DNA of 41,000 bases from contig RPFO01000022.1 in assembly GCA_009746045.1 (NCBI GenBank), forward strand, positions 5,563,504-5,604,503, given 5' to 3'. Origin of the DNA: Mesostigma viride. Its lineage: Eukaryota > Streptophyta > Mesostigmatophyceae > Mesostigmatales > Mesostigmataceae. The notes below the pieces were generated by a model, which was given only the letters and a program-made list of their open reading frames with translations, did not search any database and was not told the DNA's origin. This document shows, piece by piece, positions 1-11,000 of the stretch. A program made the position numbers and the translations under genes. How positions within the stretch are numbered: position 1 is the stretch's first letter; each line of letters begins with the position of its first letter.

Positions 1-200
1 CACACACACACCTGCTTAACACGGTGCTGCTCAAACCAAGCACACGTTGCGGCTGTACCACTGCTTTCGAGTGGTGGGAGACGTGGCGCTCTTCCGTTCT
101 TTTGACATTCCCACTTAATTCCTGGGCCACTATCGTCACCGTCTTCCCACATCGTGCGTGTTGCGGCCGATTCTTGTTTGCTGTGACCGGGGGGCGACAG

Positions 201-2669
201 ATGATGGCAATCAGGCGCAAGCTCCCGAAGCAATTCGAGGAGCCGCCCGCGTCCGCCGTCGACCACTTGGACGAGATCCCACGTCGTGCGGAGCGGGTAG
301 GTGGAGTGACGAGATCACGAGGGGGGCGGGTGAGACCAGTCGCCGCGGTGGACTGGTCAGGAGGACGTGGCGCGTCCCCTCGCAAATGCAGGCAGACCAC
401 ACGCATGTCGGCGCGCGGACTGTGGTAGCCGCTGGCAGCACTCGGTAGAGGACAACGGCGATCCCGTAGTGCGACGCAAGCGCCCACCCCGTCGCTCATG
501 ACAATAGGAGCGGAGCGTTCCGAAGCATTAGCACTACGTGATACGGCACTCTCCAATGGCAAGCAGGACTGCTGGGTTGGGGTGACGCGGTGGCGGGGGT
601 CCACGTGAGAGGCACCCCGCACGCCGATACTGCACACACTCCGCTATATGGTATGCAAGCGGGCCGGTTGGGAATAGCGTCGCACGGTGTGTCGTGGCTT
701 TGCTGGTGGTGGACCCCGTAGCCAGCGCGGACAGGGTTCCCCATAGCCGGCTTTCTCGTCGCACACCTGCGCTTGGTCACTCGTGCTTGCGGGGGTGCGT
801 GCCCGGTTGGTTCTGTGCAATGGTGTGAGTCGGGGTTGTGAGCCTTGCCCCACGTCCGGCCTGACTCTTGGCTGACCCCCTTGCATGCGATCCTGTTGCA
901 CGGTATGGTGCTTCGGAGTGCCATCCACTGCAGGTGCACAAGCGCAAGGCAACCTTGCCTGACTACTGGTGGCACGTGGAGTACGTGGCCGGCACCAGTG
1001 CACTTCCCGCCGACGAGAAGGTGACCGGACTCCTGAGGACAAGGGAATTGCTGCGGACGCAGATGGAAGAGGACGGCAACCAGGAAGATGACCGGCAAAA
1101 GTCCGCGGTAGGTCGCATGCTCGCATGGGAAGGATCTCGTCCCTGCCCGTTGTCTTGTCTGCGTCGCAGTACACTCGCATTTCCCTCTTCCCCCCCCCCC
1201 CCCCCCCCCCCCCCCGACACACACACACACACACGCGCACCACCCTTCCCGCCCGACGCCTGATTGCCACCTAACAGCGACCCGCGCGCCCTGATGCCCG
1301 GAGAGTGCTTGCTCAACGCACGTGTTTGTCTTCTTTGCATGTGATGGCCGACGGTGCAGGTGAAGAACCTGGTGGCCAGAATAAAAACTCGACTTGAGTC
1401 GGCGCGCAAGGCGAAAAAGACCGAGGCGGAGCGCTCGGCTGGTGGCCACCCCGTACAGGTGGGACTCCTAGCAAATGCACGCTTGTGGGAATGCAGGATG
1501 ATGGGTGGTGGGTGTGGGAGGTTGGGTGTGCTGCCCGTCATGTCCTGGTTCGGTTGTGCGTGGGCGCAGCACACACACTTTTCCCCTCGCTAATGCAGCC
1601 CCCATTCTGGCACACCCCCGTCCCACCCACCCCACCCACCGCGTCGTACCGTGGCTTCTTCTGCCCAACCGGCGCAGCCACCAGGCGGGGTGCGCAAAGA
1701 CACCCCGCGTGCGGCGGGTGGACGCAGCGGAGCCGCACAGCGGGTACGTTGCCAGTCTGTACGTTTGTTTTGGCTGTTTTCGCGTCGTTCTTATCGAACC
1801 TGCACGTTTGCTCGCCTGCCGGCCATATAATGCACTAGCGGGGACTACCCGCCGCACGCGGCATAGGGAGAGAGGGAGGGAGGGAGGGAGGGAGGGAGGG
1901 AGGAGGGAGGGAGGAGGGAGGGAGGGAGGGAGGGAGGGAGGGAGGGAGGGAGGGAGGAGGGAGGAGGGAGGGAGGGGAGGGAGGGAGGGAGGGAGGGAGG
2001 GAGGGAGGGAGGAGGGAGGGAGGGAGGGAGGGAGGAGGGAGGGAGGGAGGAGGGAGGGAGGGAGGGAGGGAGGGAGGGAGGGAGGGAGGGAGGAGGGAGG
2101 GAGGGAGGAGGGAGGGAGGGAGGGAGGGAGGGAGGGAGGGAGGGAGGGAGGGATGGATGGATGGATGGATGGATGGAGGAGGGAGGAGGAGGAGGGGAGG
2201 GAGGGAGGGAGGAGGGAGGGAGGGAGGGAGGGAGGGAGAGGGAGGGAGGGAGGAGGGAGAGGAGGAGGGAGGGAGGGAGGGAGGGAGGAGGAGGGAGGGA
2301 GGGGAGGGAGGGGAGGGAGGGAGGGAGGAGGGGAGGAGGGGGAGGGAGGGAGGGAGGGAGGGAGGGAGGGAGGGAGGGAAGGAGGAGAGAGAGGGAGAGA
2401 GAGAGCGGAGTGCCTGACGGAAGGACGGCGGGGCGGGATGTCGGACCACTACCCTCACAAACACGTCCCCCGATCACTACCCTCACAAACACTTCCCTCG
2501 TTCGCGTGACATGTCCCCACTGATGTGGCCTTGTGACGGACAGGCTGCGCATTCAGTCAGCAAACACCGTGTGACTAGTCCTACGGAGTGGACCGCGGGC
2601 ACCGGGCCCGGCGAAGCGCATCGTGCTGCCGAGAACGATTTCGGCCCGGCCCCTAAGCGGGCGAAGCCG
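201..2669 (+). CDS. Proposed upstream exons of the EsV-1-7/nuclease gene
   Basis: Five short open blocks sit between good splice signals: 201-296, 934-1107, 1360-1458, 1678-1743 and 2544-2669. Each is preceded by CAG and followed by GTAGGT, GTAGGT, GTGGGA, GTACGT and GTACGT. Every block is a multiple of three and reads in phase 0, so they join to one another and to the exon at 3962 without a frame change. The predicted 187-residue N-terminal part is charged and low in hydrophobics: a Glu/Asp/Gln-rich stretch ends block 2, a Lys/Arg-rich helix-like stretch lies in block 3, and a PKRAKP cluster that could be a nuclear localisation signal ends block 5. No known domain is recognised. Block 1 opens with ATG ATG, which may be the true start or an internal exon. 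The exon chain is inferred; transcript data could change any boundary. Confidence 0.42.
1190..1240. repeat. C26 homopolymer followed by a CA repeat
   Basis: A run of 26 C (1190-1215) is followed directly by alternating CA ending in CGCGCAC. It lies in the proposed intron between blocks 934-1107 and 1360-1458. The pyrimidine side is on the coding strand. Confidence 0.9.
1866..2400. repeat. GGGA/GGA purine microsatellite, about 530 bp
   Basis: Almost pure GGGA units with scattered GGA units and a short GGAT block near 2153-2177. All purines are on the + strand. It lies within the proposed intron 1744-2543. The long frames that read through it as Gly-Arg-Glu or Pro-Ser repeats are products of the simple sequence and are not called as genes. 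Confidence 0.95.
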
Positions 2670-2679
2670 GTACGTGACA

Positions 2680-3900
2680 CGTGCACACGTGGGTGGTGGA
2701 TGGCCCGCGCTGGTGTGGGTGCTGGCATGCGCCCGGGCATCGACGTGATGTGGCATGCCCGGGCGTGGATACTGTCCGGCGTGGACGTGGTGGTGGATGG
2801 CATGCGAGGGCGTGGTTGAGGGCCCGCGTGGGCGTGGTGGTGGATCAGGCACGGGGGGGCATGGGGTAGGGCCAGCGCGGGCGTGGCTGTGGGCGTGCGA
2901 GGGCCCGGGGGTTGTTAGCATGCCTGGGCGGGGTGGATGGCACGCGCGGGTGCCGCCGATGGCATGCGTGGCCGCGGTGGTTGGTGGGCGTGGTGGCGGA
3001 GGGTGGCGTCCGTGGGTGTGGCGGTGGATTCCATTCGCGGGTGTGGTGGCTGATGGCACGCGCGGGCATGGTTGTTGGCGGCGTGCGTGGGAATGAAGGT
3101 TCGTGGCACGCGCGGGCATGATGGCTGGTGGGAGCGGGGGGGGGGGGGGGCGGGGATGCTGGGTGTGTGCTTTGTGGTTGCCGACAATCGTGGGTGTGGA
3201 TACTGGCCTGCGTGGGCATGGTGGTCGACGGCGTGCGTGGGCCTATGGTTGATGGCATGCGTGGTCTGGGGGTGGCATGCGCGGGCGCGGTGGATGGCAC
3301 ACGTGCGCCGCGTGGTTGATGGCACGCGTGGGTGTACTTGCTGGCATGCGTGGACGTGGTGGTCAAGGGCATGCATGCGCGTGTGGTTGGTCACATACGT
3401 GTGCGTGGTTGTTGGCACACGTGGGCGTGGTTGCTGTCACGCACGGGCGTGGTGGTGGATGGGATGCGTGGACACTGTCAGCGGTTTGTTGCATGTGTGG
3501 GCCTGGTGGTCGGTGGTGTGCGTGGGTATGGCGATTGATGGCCCGCGGGGGGGGGGGCCGTAGCCGATGGCATGCATGGACATGTGGGTCACTGGCACGC
3601 GGGGATGTGGTTGCTGGCATGCGTGGGCGCGGTGGGTGGTGGCAGTGGCGGCGGCGGATGTCATGCGTGGGTGTCATGATGGATGGCATGCGCGGGTGTG
3701 CCGGTGGATGGCATGCGTGGGAGGTGTGGTGGCGTCCGCGGGGGGCCTGGGTGGCCGGCGCGACGATGCCATGGGTGGCATCCGCGGATGTCTCACATGG
3801 CATGCATTGGTGTGTTGGTTTCTGGCGCGCGTGCGTGTGGTGGTGGGTGGCCTGCATGGGCGTGGTGGGCAGGGGCACGTGGTGGTGGGAGACGCGCCGC
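2680..3900. repeat. GC-rich degenerate minisatellite
   Basis: About 1.2 kb of imperfect 20-30 bp units built on GATGGCATGCGTGGGCGTGG. Units vary in spacing and in the GCATGC core, and the block contains G-runs at 3138-3151 and 3547-3556. It fills most of the proposed intron 2670-3961. Stop-free frames through it give Trp/Met/Gly-rich or His/Pro-rich nonsense. The unit resembles the start of the coding repeat in the next exon. Confidence 0.85.
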
Positions 3901-3961
3901 CGTCACTTACCCACGCTCTGTTCGCGGGCCCCGTGGTGATGTCGTAAAACACTGTGTGCAG

Positions 3962-5662
3962 AATGGGACGCGCCGGATTGGCGAGCCGAGCAGGAGCCAC
4001 ATAGAGGATGGCATGGTGGACGTGGTGAATCCCAGGTGCCAACACCCGCCCGGGTGTCATGCGCGACCCTCGTTTGCGGTGCGCGGCGCCGAGAAGCCCC
4101 GGTTCTGCAAGAAGCACAAAGAGGATGGCATGGTGGACGTGGTGCATCCCAGGTGCCAACACCCGCCCGGGTGTCATGCGCGACCCTCGTTTGCGGAGCG
4201 CGGCGCCAAGAAGCCCCGGTTCTGCGAGAAGCACAAAGAGGATGGCATGGTGGACGTGGTGAATCCCATGTGCCAACACCCGCCCGGGTGTCATGCGCGA
4301 CCCTCGTTTGCGGAGCGCGGCGCCAAGAAGCCCCGGTTCTGCAAGAAGCACAAAGAGGATGGCATGGTGGACGTGGTGAATCCCAGGTGCCAACACCCGC
4401 CCGGGTGTGATGCGCGACCCTCGTTTGCGGAGCGCGGCGCCAAGAAGCCCCGGTTCTGCAAGAAGCACAAAGAGGATGGCATGGTGGACGTGGTGAGTGC
4501 CAGGTGCCAACACCCGCCCGGGTGTGATGCGCGACCCTCGTTTGCGGAGCGCGGCGCCAAGCAGCCCCGGTTCTGCCAGAAGCACAAAGAGGATGGCATG
4601 GTGGACGTGGTGCATCCCAGGTGCCAACACCCGCCCGGGTGTCATGCGCGACCCTCGTTTGCGGTGCGCGGCGCCAAGAAAGGCAGGTTCTGCAAGGCGC
4701 ACGCCGATCCGGACATGGTGGATGTGGTGAATCCCAGGTGCGAACACCCGGAAGGGTGTGAGGTGTATGCGGGATGGGGCGACGTGGGTAAACGCGCCGT
4801 CCACTGCGCGAAGCACAAGGAAGACACCGCCGTCCCTGAGCCGCGACAACGGTGCAAGGCGGACGCATGCCGGGCCGTGGGCACGTACGCGGACCCGGAT
4901 CATGGCGAGCGCTTCTGCGACGCCCACGCAGAGGCGGGCCACTGGCGGCTGACGGGCATGTGCGACGACTGTGGTCTACACTGGGAGTGGAGATCGGGGG
5001 TGCCCGTGGTCCTCACCCCAGCAGAGGGCAAGATCGCGGGCCAGCGACGGCCCCTTCGCAACCGCTGCGTGTACTGCGACCCCGTCGTGTTCAACAATCA
5101 TCGACACCGCGAGGAGTGGAAGGTGGCCGCTGCCCTACAGAAGGTGCGCATCGCCCGGTGGACGCTGGTGCACGACCGGCGGATCCACGGCGGCGAGTGC
5201 GTGGCGAGCCGGCCGGATTTCATCATATACACGGATGGCGCCCACGTCGTCATCGTCGAGGTCGACGAGCACCAGCACCGCTCGTACGACCAGTACTGCG
5301 AGCTCGTGCGGCTGTTCAACCTCGGACAGTCGTGCGAGGGGCTGCCGCTGCTGGTCATCAGATACAACCCCCACTCGTACCGCAGCTCCGGGGGGGAACT
5401 CGTCCACGGGGGGACCGATGCCAGCGACGAGCAGCGACAGGCCGTGCTGCTGTCGTACGTGACGGCGCTGCTGGACAACGCATACAACCCCCACCAGCGC
5501 AAACCGAAAGCGCACTGCCGAGCAGTGAAGCTTTTCTATGATGGATGGGATGACGACGCCATGACCGTGCCCACCGACGAGGGGCCCCACTGGCTGGACA
5601 TCCAGCTATTCGACAGGCCCAACGAGATCGCCTGCCTCGCGGAGGCGGCGATCGAGCCGTAG
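3962..5662 (+). CDS. EsV-1-7 repeat protein with C-terminal PD-(D/E)XK-like nuclease domain (last exon)
   Basis: The exon begins after TGTGTGCAG and reads 566 residues to a TAG. Residues ~15-250 are six almost identical 39-aa units, each C-x5-C-x16-C-x2-H followed by a KEDGMVDVV linker. This matches the EsV-1-7 domain (C-x4-C-x16-C-x2-H) known from Ectocarpus IMMEDIATE UPRIGHT, its virus EsV-1 and scattered algae. Two divergent units follow (CEHPEGC...CAKH and CKADAC...CDAH), then CDDC and CVYC pairs that could bind zinc. The C-terminal part has RPDF, then VIVEVDEHQH about a dozen residues later, the spacing and hydrophobic pattern of a PD-(D/E)XK nuclease core; a similar EVDExQH motif occurs in giant-virus and algal proteins as far as I recall. 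Nuclease activity and DNA target are inferred. If unspliced, translation could start at ATG 4013. Neither viral origin nor a developmental role can be decided here. Confidence 0.8.
   Translation, partial: NGTRRIGEPSRSHIEDGMVDVVNPRCQHPPGCHARPSFAVRGAEKPRFCKKHKEDGMVDVVHPRCQHPPGCHARPSFAERGAKKPRFCEKHKEDGMVDVVNPMCQHPPGCHARPSFAERGAKKPRFCKKHKEDGMVDVVNPRCQHPPGCDARPSFAERGAKKPRFCKKHKEDGMVDVVSARCQHPPGCDARPSFAERGAKQPRFCQKHKEDGMVDVVHPRCQHPPGCHARPSFAVRGAKKGRFCKAHADPDMVDVVNPRCEHPEGCEVYAGWGDVGKRAVHCAKHKEDTAVPEPRQRCKADACRAVGTYADPDHGERFCDAHAEAGHWRLTGMCDDCGLHWEWRSGVPVVLTPAEGKIAGQRRPLRNRCVYCDPVVFNNHRHREEWKVAAALQKVRIARWTLVHDRRIHGGECVASRPDFIIYTDGAHVVIVEVDEHQHRSYDQYCELVRLFNLGQSCEGLPLLVIRYNPHSYRSSGGELVHGGTDASDEQRQAVLLSYVTALLDNAYNPHQRKPKAHCRAVKLFYDGWDDDAMTVPTDEGPHWLDIQLFDRPNEIACLAEAAIEP
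4004..4705 (+). repeat. Six tandem 117-bp coding repeats (EsV-1-7 units)
   Basis: Units start at 4004, 4121, 4238, 4355, 4472 and 4589, an exact 117-bp period. They differ at only a few positions each, for example His or Asp after the second Cys, and NP, HP or SA before the first Cys. A seventh, clearly diverged unit starts at 4706. Near identity at nucleotide level, including synonymous sites, indicates recent amplification or gene conversion. Confidence 0.96.
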
Positions 5663-7670
5663 CTGGCGCGTCGCGCATGTTGGGTTGGCCTGTCACACGC
5701 TCGTGGACGTAGACCGACCGGTTTGGTTGTGCTGAACACCGGCCTCTTGTAAACCACACATGTGCCGAGATGGCTGTCCTGCTGCCTGCGAAAACGCCTA
5801 AATGGAGGACGCTGGGACCGTATATTTAACCAATAAATGGTCTGAGATCCTGCCGATAAGTCGGCTGTAGCTTCACAATTTTGCAAACCAGATGCCATCC
5901 AACCCACCCATATCCAATGGCCGTCCTTGGGGGCCAAGCATGTCCATGAGTTGCCCTTCGGGTTGGTATATCACAAACTCACATATCTGCAGGGTAGGCC
6001 ATAGAAAACTACCGCCAAAGTTAGGGGGGTCGAGGCGCGCGTTTTCATTTTTGGTAGAATGTGCATTTTGAATTATGTTATAAGACCTAGGCACCTACCA
6101 CTTCAGGGATGATAAACAATTAGTTGCTGAACAGTTTGAGCCATTGGGGTCATCATTTGGGTGGGTATACCAGCAGTTACACCCAGTACAGCCCATAGGG
6201 GTACCGTTGGTAAAAAGCAACCAAGGGGTAGGGTGGGCATACACTACCTACTAATATGGCCACCAACCATGCCAAACAATACATTTCCCTTCCACAATGA
6301 TGGGGAAACATAACTGCATCATCACACTGCCCTTACATGGCACCTATGTGCAGGTGCCACCTTGTCCATGCACGTAGGTAACGTGGTACGGATACCCTAC
6401 GCAAGGCATGCATTCTAGGAGGCAGCCACCAACAAACTAGTGTGTTGAGCCTATTTCAGCCTGCCCTAGCAAGGATAAACTAGGCCTAAGCTGCTATAGC
6501 TTGCCAGGTGATGGCCAGCACACCTGGTGGCACATGCTGTCAATGGGAAGCTTTTACTCACCAGTTACGTGCTTGATGATGCCACAGAGACCAGCCAACT
6601 GCCTCACACTCATGCAATATGTGTATGGGAAATGTATAACAAACATATATGGAGGTATTCAAACCCATACAGCCTCTAAAACTTATCACCATCACCCTGT
6701 GGCAGGTCAACTGACTGAGGGAAGCATCTAAGAAGGGTGTTTTAGAAAGGGGCCAGGCCAGGGTCAAGAAAGAGCATGAATAATGCAAAAAGAATGTGCT
6801 ACACAAGCTAGAACATATATATAAACGTCAAACATCGATAGGAAAACGATGCTTAAGCTTTACCAGGCATGGATGGCGTTACCTTGGCCCAGGCGGTGGC
6901 CGCAAAATGGCGCATTTCGGCACACCAAAGTTGTGCAGCATGGTCGCTGGATTCGGCGATTTCTGGCCACCCTTGCACGTTTACGACTAATATGTATCAT
7001 AAAAAGTATAAAGAAACCGATATATCCTTTAAAATACGCCGGAAAGGTATTGCTGTCAACGTTTCTATCGTCCGACCTGATCGCAGTTTTTTCCAGCAAG
7101 AACGCTGCCGACACCTATCAAATGGCATTCCCGCGAACCAAAAATTGGCCTGTATGATCTTTAGGACGTTTAAAATCAATATCCTGAGTTTGGCCAGAAA
7201 ATTCGAACGCAAACGTAAATGCCATGCGTGGGCGCAAGCCGCCATGGCCAGGTCGTCGTTTTCCGGAATGCACGTTGTACGTGAAAAAGTACCCTGACCC
7301 CTTGTACTTTGACCGGCCAGAACACCTCTATAACTTTGTCAGAAGTATGCGAACCCTAGTACCATGCTGTGAGGAAAATTATAAACTTTCGATCTTCTCA
7401 GCTAAACTTTTCCTAATTCTCAATAGTTTTCGCGGCATTTGGTCCCCCGAGAAGGGGCCGACGTGTCGGCTGTCACTTGGGCGCGTGTCTGAGGGAATCC
7501 CCGCTCCGTGCCTTTGCAGTGCAGGGCGGCTGGCGCACACTGCACGTGCTGGGTTACTGCAGAAAGATCGGCTGAAATTGGCCGCTTTTCGAACGATTAC
7601 GCATCTGCGACGTTCAGCTTGCCAGGCCCCAGTCTCACTCGACAGTCAACGCTTGCCGCCAATGACAGAA
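5663..7670. other. Intergenic region between the EsV-1-7 gene and the phytochrome gene
   Basis: About 2 kb of lower-GC sequence with no supported coding region. The longest frames (for example 7224-7772) lack conserved motifs and biased codon use. An AATAAA at 5832-5837, 170 nt after the upstream stop, could serve as a polyadenylation signal. The middle part (5870-6850) has a composition resembling the insert at 37181-38897, but no alignable match was established by eye. Confidence 0.6.
5832..5837 (+). other. Possible polyadenylation signal AATAAA
   Basis: This canonical hexamer lies 170 nt downstream of the EsV-1-7 gene stop codon. It is one hexamer in AT-rich sequence, so chance is not excluded. 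Confidence 0.25.
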
Positions 7671-7723
7671 CACTTGACAAATATTTTTATCTCCCCGTTC
7701 GCTCTACTTGTCAAGTGTATAAA
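7671..7723 (+). promoter_or_regulatory. Candidate phytochrome core promoter: inverted repeat next to TATA box
   Basis: CACTTGACAA (7671-7680) and TTGTCAAGTG (7708-7717) form a perfect 10-bp inverted repeat. TATAAA (7718-7723) begins at the next base. The TATA box lies 351 nt upstream of the phytochrome ATG. TTGAC resembles the core of plant W-box elements, but function is inferred only. Confidence 0.4.
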
Positions 7724-8073
7724 TTTTCTAAAAATCTACGTCAGCGCAGGCTGTGAGCCGTCGAGGAAATAGGATCATCATTTGCATCTTTCATCAACTA
7801 GTCGCCTATAGAATTGCGAGGCTGTTCCTCCGGATCTTTGGCGCACGGGTTGCGGTTGCATCTCTGCACGTCTGCATTAAACGTCGTCGTTCGGCCATGA
7901 CATTCATCTGAGCAGCGGGCCACGACTCGGGCAAAAGAATGCCATTATCCTCATGAAAGAGGGCAAGAATCGTGGATATCAGGAGGGCTTTATTCTTTGT
8001 GTACTGTGTATGATCGTAGGAATGCCATTGCGCGCTTGACAGCATCCGCGAGCTTCCGCATTGGACCGTGACA

Positions 8074-11000
8074 ATGTCCACCCTATCCGGTTCCCAAGCA
8101 AATAGTGTCGAGGTCGCGCGGGCCCAGGCGGATGCGGATGCAACGCTGAACGATGCATATGAACAAGAGAAATCGCATGGAGTTCATTTTGACTATGGGC
8201 ACAAGGTGCTCGACGCAAACCAGTCCGCGCGCATGTCGGAATCGTCGGGCGGTGGTACATCTTTTGGAGCCATGGCTTACGCTACTCGCATGCAAAGGCC
8301 GGGCATTATACAGTCATACGGGTGTTGCCTGGTGCGTTCTTGATATTTCAGAATTCGATTGCTTCCATTTCCTTGTCATTTCCTGTTTACTTCGTCGATT
8401 GGTTTGGCCGCAGTACCCTCTTCGAATCTCCGTTCCAACTTTTCTCTTCATCCTAAATTCCCTCGCCACGCAGGTCGTCGACGCCGTCTTCAAGATCATC
8501 GCCGCTAGTGAAAACGCCCTGACAATGCTGACAGGAAAAACCGTCCAGGACAAGCACGCAATAATCGGGCAGGACTCGCTGTCCCTCTTCTCCGTGGCCG
8601 CGGCCGCGCACCTGAAGAAAGCCGCGAGCTCGAAAGACCTGGGCGTCGTCAACCCGGTCGCGGTTTTCGCGGCGGGCACGGGTAAGCCTTTCTTCGCCAT
8701 CATGCACCGCAACGACGTGGGCCTCGTGATCGACCTCGAGCCCATTCACCCCCAGGCCAACACCGGCCCGGCTCAGGCCGGCGCACTCGCCTCCCACAAG
8801 CTGGCGAGCGACAGCGTGGCCAAGCTCCAGTGCGTCGGCCCGGGCAACCTGGACCAGGTGTACAAGATTCTTGTCGAGGAGGTGCGGTCCCTGACAGGCT
8901 ACGACCGTGTCATGGTCTACAAGTTCCACCCGGACATGCACGGGGAGGTGGTCGCTGAGTCGGTCGATGCGGGCGTGGAACAATTCCTGGGCCTCCACTA
9001 CCCGGCCACCGACATCCCGCAGGCGGCGCGAGCGCTCTTTGTGCGCAACCGCGTGCGCATGATCGCTGATGTCACCACCGAGAGCGTGCCCATGCTCCAG
9101 GACAGCTACCTCAAGCACCCGGTTGACATGTCATTCTCCACACTCCGTGGCGTTCTGCACTGCCACCGCGAGTACATGGCCAACATGGGGTCCCTGGCCT
9201 CCCTGGTCATGGCCGTCGTGGTCAATGAGTATGACGAGAGCGACCGCACAAGCCGGCGGCCGATCGGCCAACGGCTGTGGGGCCTGGTCGTGTGCCACCA
9301 CATCACGCCACGCGTCGTGCTGTACCCGCTGCGCTCCGCCTGCTCCTTCCTCGTCCAGGTACGTTACAATAGCGATACCAGCCGTGCTCGTATGATAGTT
9401 GTTCAAGTGCTCGCTGCGGTTTGCCTTCTCCGTCCTCGTGCAGGAATACATGTAAAAGTTTACTATGTTAGTTTCAAAATATATACTAAATTTTGATTCA
9501 TTACTTTATTAACGAGCTTTTTATTAGTTATCTAGTATCCCATGTCAATAGCTTTACTACATTTGAATATCTAAATCATGACTGTTCATAGGATTTTAAT
9601 GTGAATAAGGACATAAAGCATCGGTGCTAGTGTGCCGCCATGCAATTATGCAGCCATACGGGGGCTTTATAGGGCGCTATGCAGGGGGATGCATAGGGTG
9701 TTATGTAGGGGTTTTCGATGCTTGATGGTGTGTTGGGTCGTCGATGTCAAAATTTCGCTTGTCACGCAACATGCAGCTAACTCACTTGTCGCGTCGCGGT
9801 GCTTGTACAGCGGCCTAGTAGGGCACCCGTTGCGCGGCAGGTACCGTGCACGGTACACTGCAGCATGTCGCCACAGGTTGCCATTGTAATATCTGCCACT
9901 GTAACAATATCTTGTGTCCTCCCCATCTTGTCATTCCATTCGCCACCGCCTCCTTGTTCCTCTGCTACATGGAGGCCGTATGTATGCGCACCCGATGGAA
10001 CGCCTCGCCCTGTCGCCCTGTCCCTCTGTGCCGCTCTGCTGAACCCCCTCCCTTTTCTCTGGCATCCCCTGGCCCCATGTTACTTGGCCACACCACACCC
10101 TGTGCTCGCTCCCCTCTCGCGCTCGCGCGGCCTCTCCCTCCCATCGGCCTGAGCCCATCCTATGCCCCACACCCCTGTTATCCACACACACTTGGGCTCC
10201 TGGTCCTGCCCCCCCCCCCCCCCCCCCCCTTTCCCCTCTCCCCCTTCTCCTGCCCTCCCGCCTGCTCCCCTTCTCGCTTGCCCCCTTGCCCCCTCCCTTT
10301 GTCCCCTCCCTGCGCGTGCGGGCCGCGAGATCCACCCTTCCTCCTTGCCCCCCAGCTAATGCCCCCGTCAAGCCTCTAGCTGACCCTTACCCCCCCTGTG
10401 CGCCCGCCCCCTGCTCCCCTCTCATGCCCTCCAACCTCTCCCCCCCGCCCCGCCCCTTTTCAAACATACCGTTGTCCTTCGATACTGCGCCCCCCCGGCC
10501 CCCTTCCCTTGTCAATTCTACCGTTGTTTTGCTATAATTGTGCCTCCCCCTATAATTCTGTCTCCCGCAGGTGTTCAGCCTGCAGATCAACGCAGAGATG
10601 GAGCGCACGTTCCAGCAGCGGGAGAAAGAGGTCATTCGCACGCAGGCCATCCTGTGCGACATGCTGCAGCGCGACGCGCCCATCGGCATCGTGACGCAGA
10701 CGCCCAACATCATGGACCTGGTGCCCTGCGACGGCGCGGGGCTCTGGTACGGCGGCCGCTTCTGGTCGCTGGGTGTCACCCCGAGCGAGGACGCGGTCGA
10801 GCAGCTGGTCAAGTGGATGCTCATGCACCACGGGGACAGCACGGGGCTCTCGACCGACAGCCTCACCGAGGCCGGGTACCCCGGGGCGGAGGCGCTGGCC
10901 AGCACGGTGTGCGGCCTGGCCGCGTGCCGCATCACAGAGAACGACTTCCTGATGTGGTTCCGGGGGCCGACCAACCGGTGAGCTGGATGAGCATGAAACA

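Noticed and set aside
1505-2552. Long frames on both strands through the GGGA tract (Gly-Arg-Glu or Pro-Ser repeats)
   Set aside because: They arise because the tetranucleotide/trinucleotide repeat contains no stop codons; no domain or splice support.
2553-3939. Trp/Met/Gly-rich and His/Pro-rich frames across the minisatellite
   Set aside because: Multiple overlapping open frames on both strands are expected from a degenerate GC-rich repeat; composition is unlike any protein family.
4004-4705. CRISPR-like regular array
   Set aside because: The 117-bp units have no unique spacers, encode a continuous Cys/His protein and lie in a eukaryotic gene.
3674-4942. 422-aa and 321-aa minus-strand frames opposite the 117-bp repeats
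   Set aside because: They are antisense shadows of the EsV-1-7 exon; the sense frame has conserved Cys/His spacing and these do not.
5870-6850. Homology between this intergenic stretch and the 37181-38897 insertion
   Set aside because: Similar composition and a few shared words such as TTGGGGTCAT, but no continuous alignment could be established.
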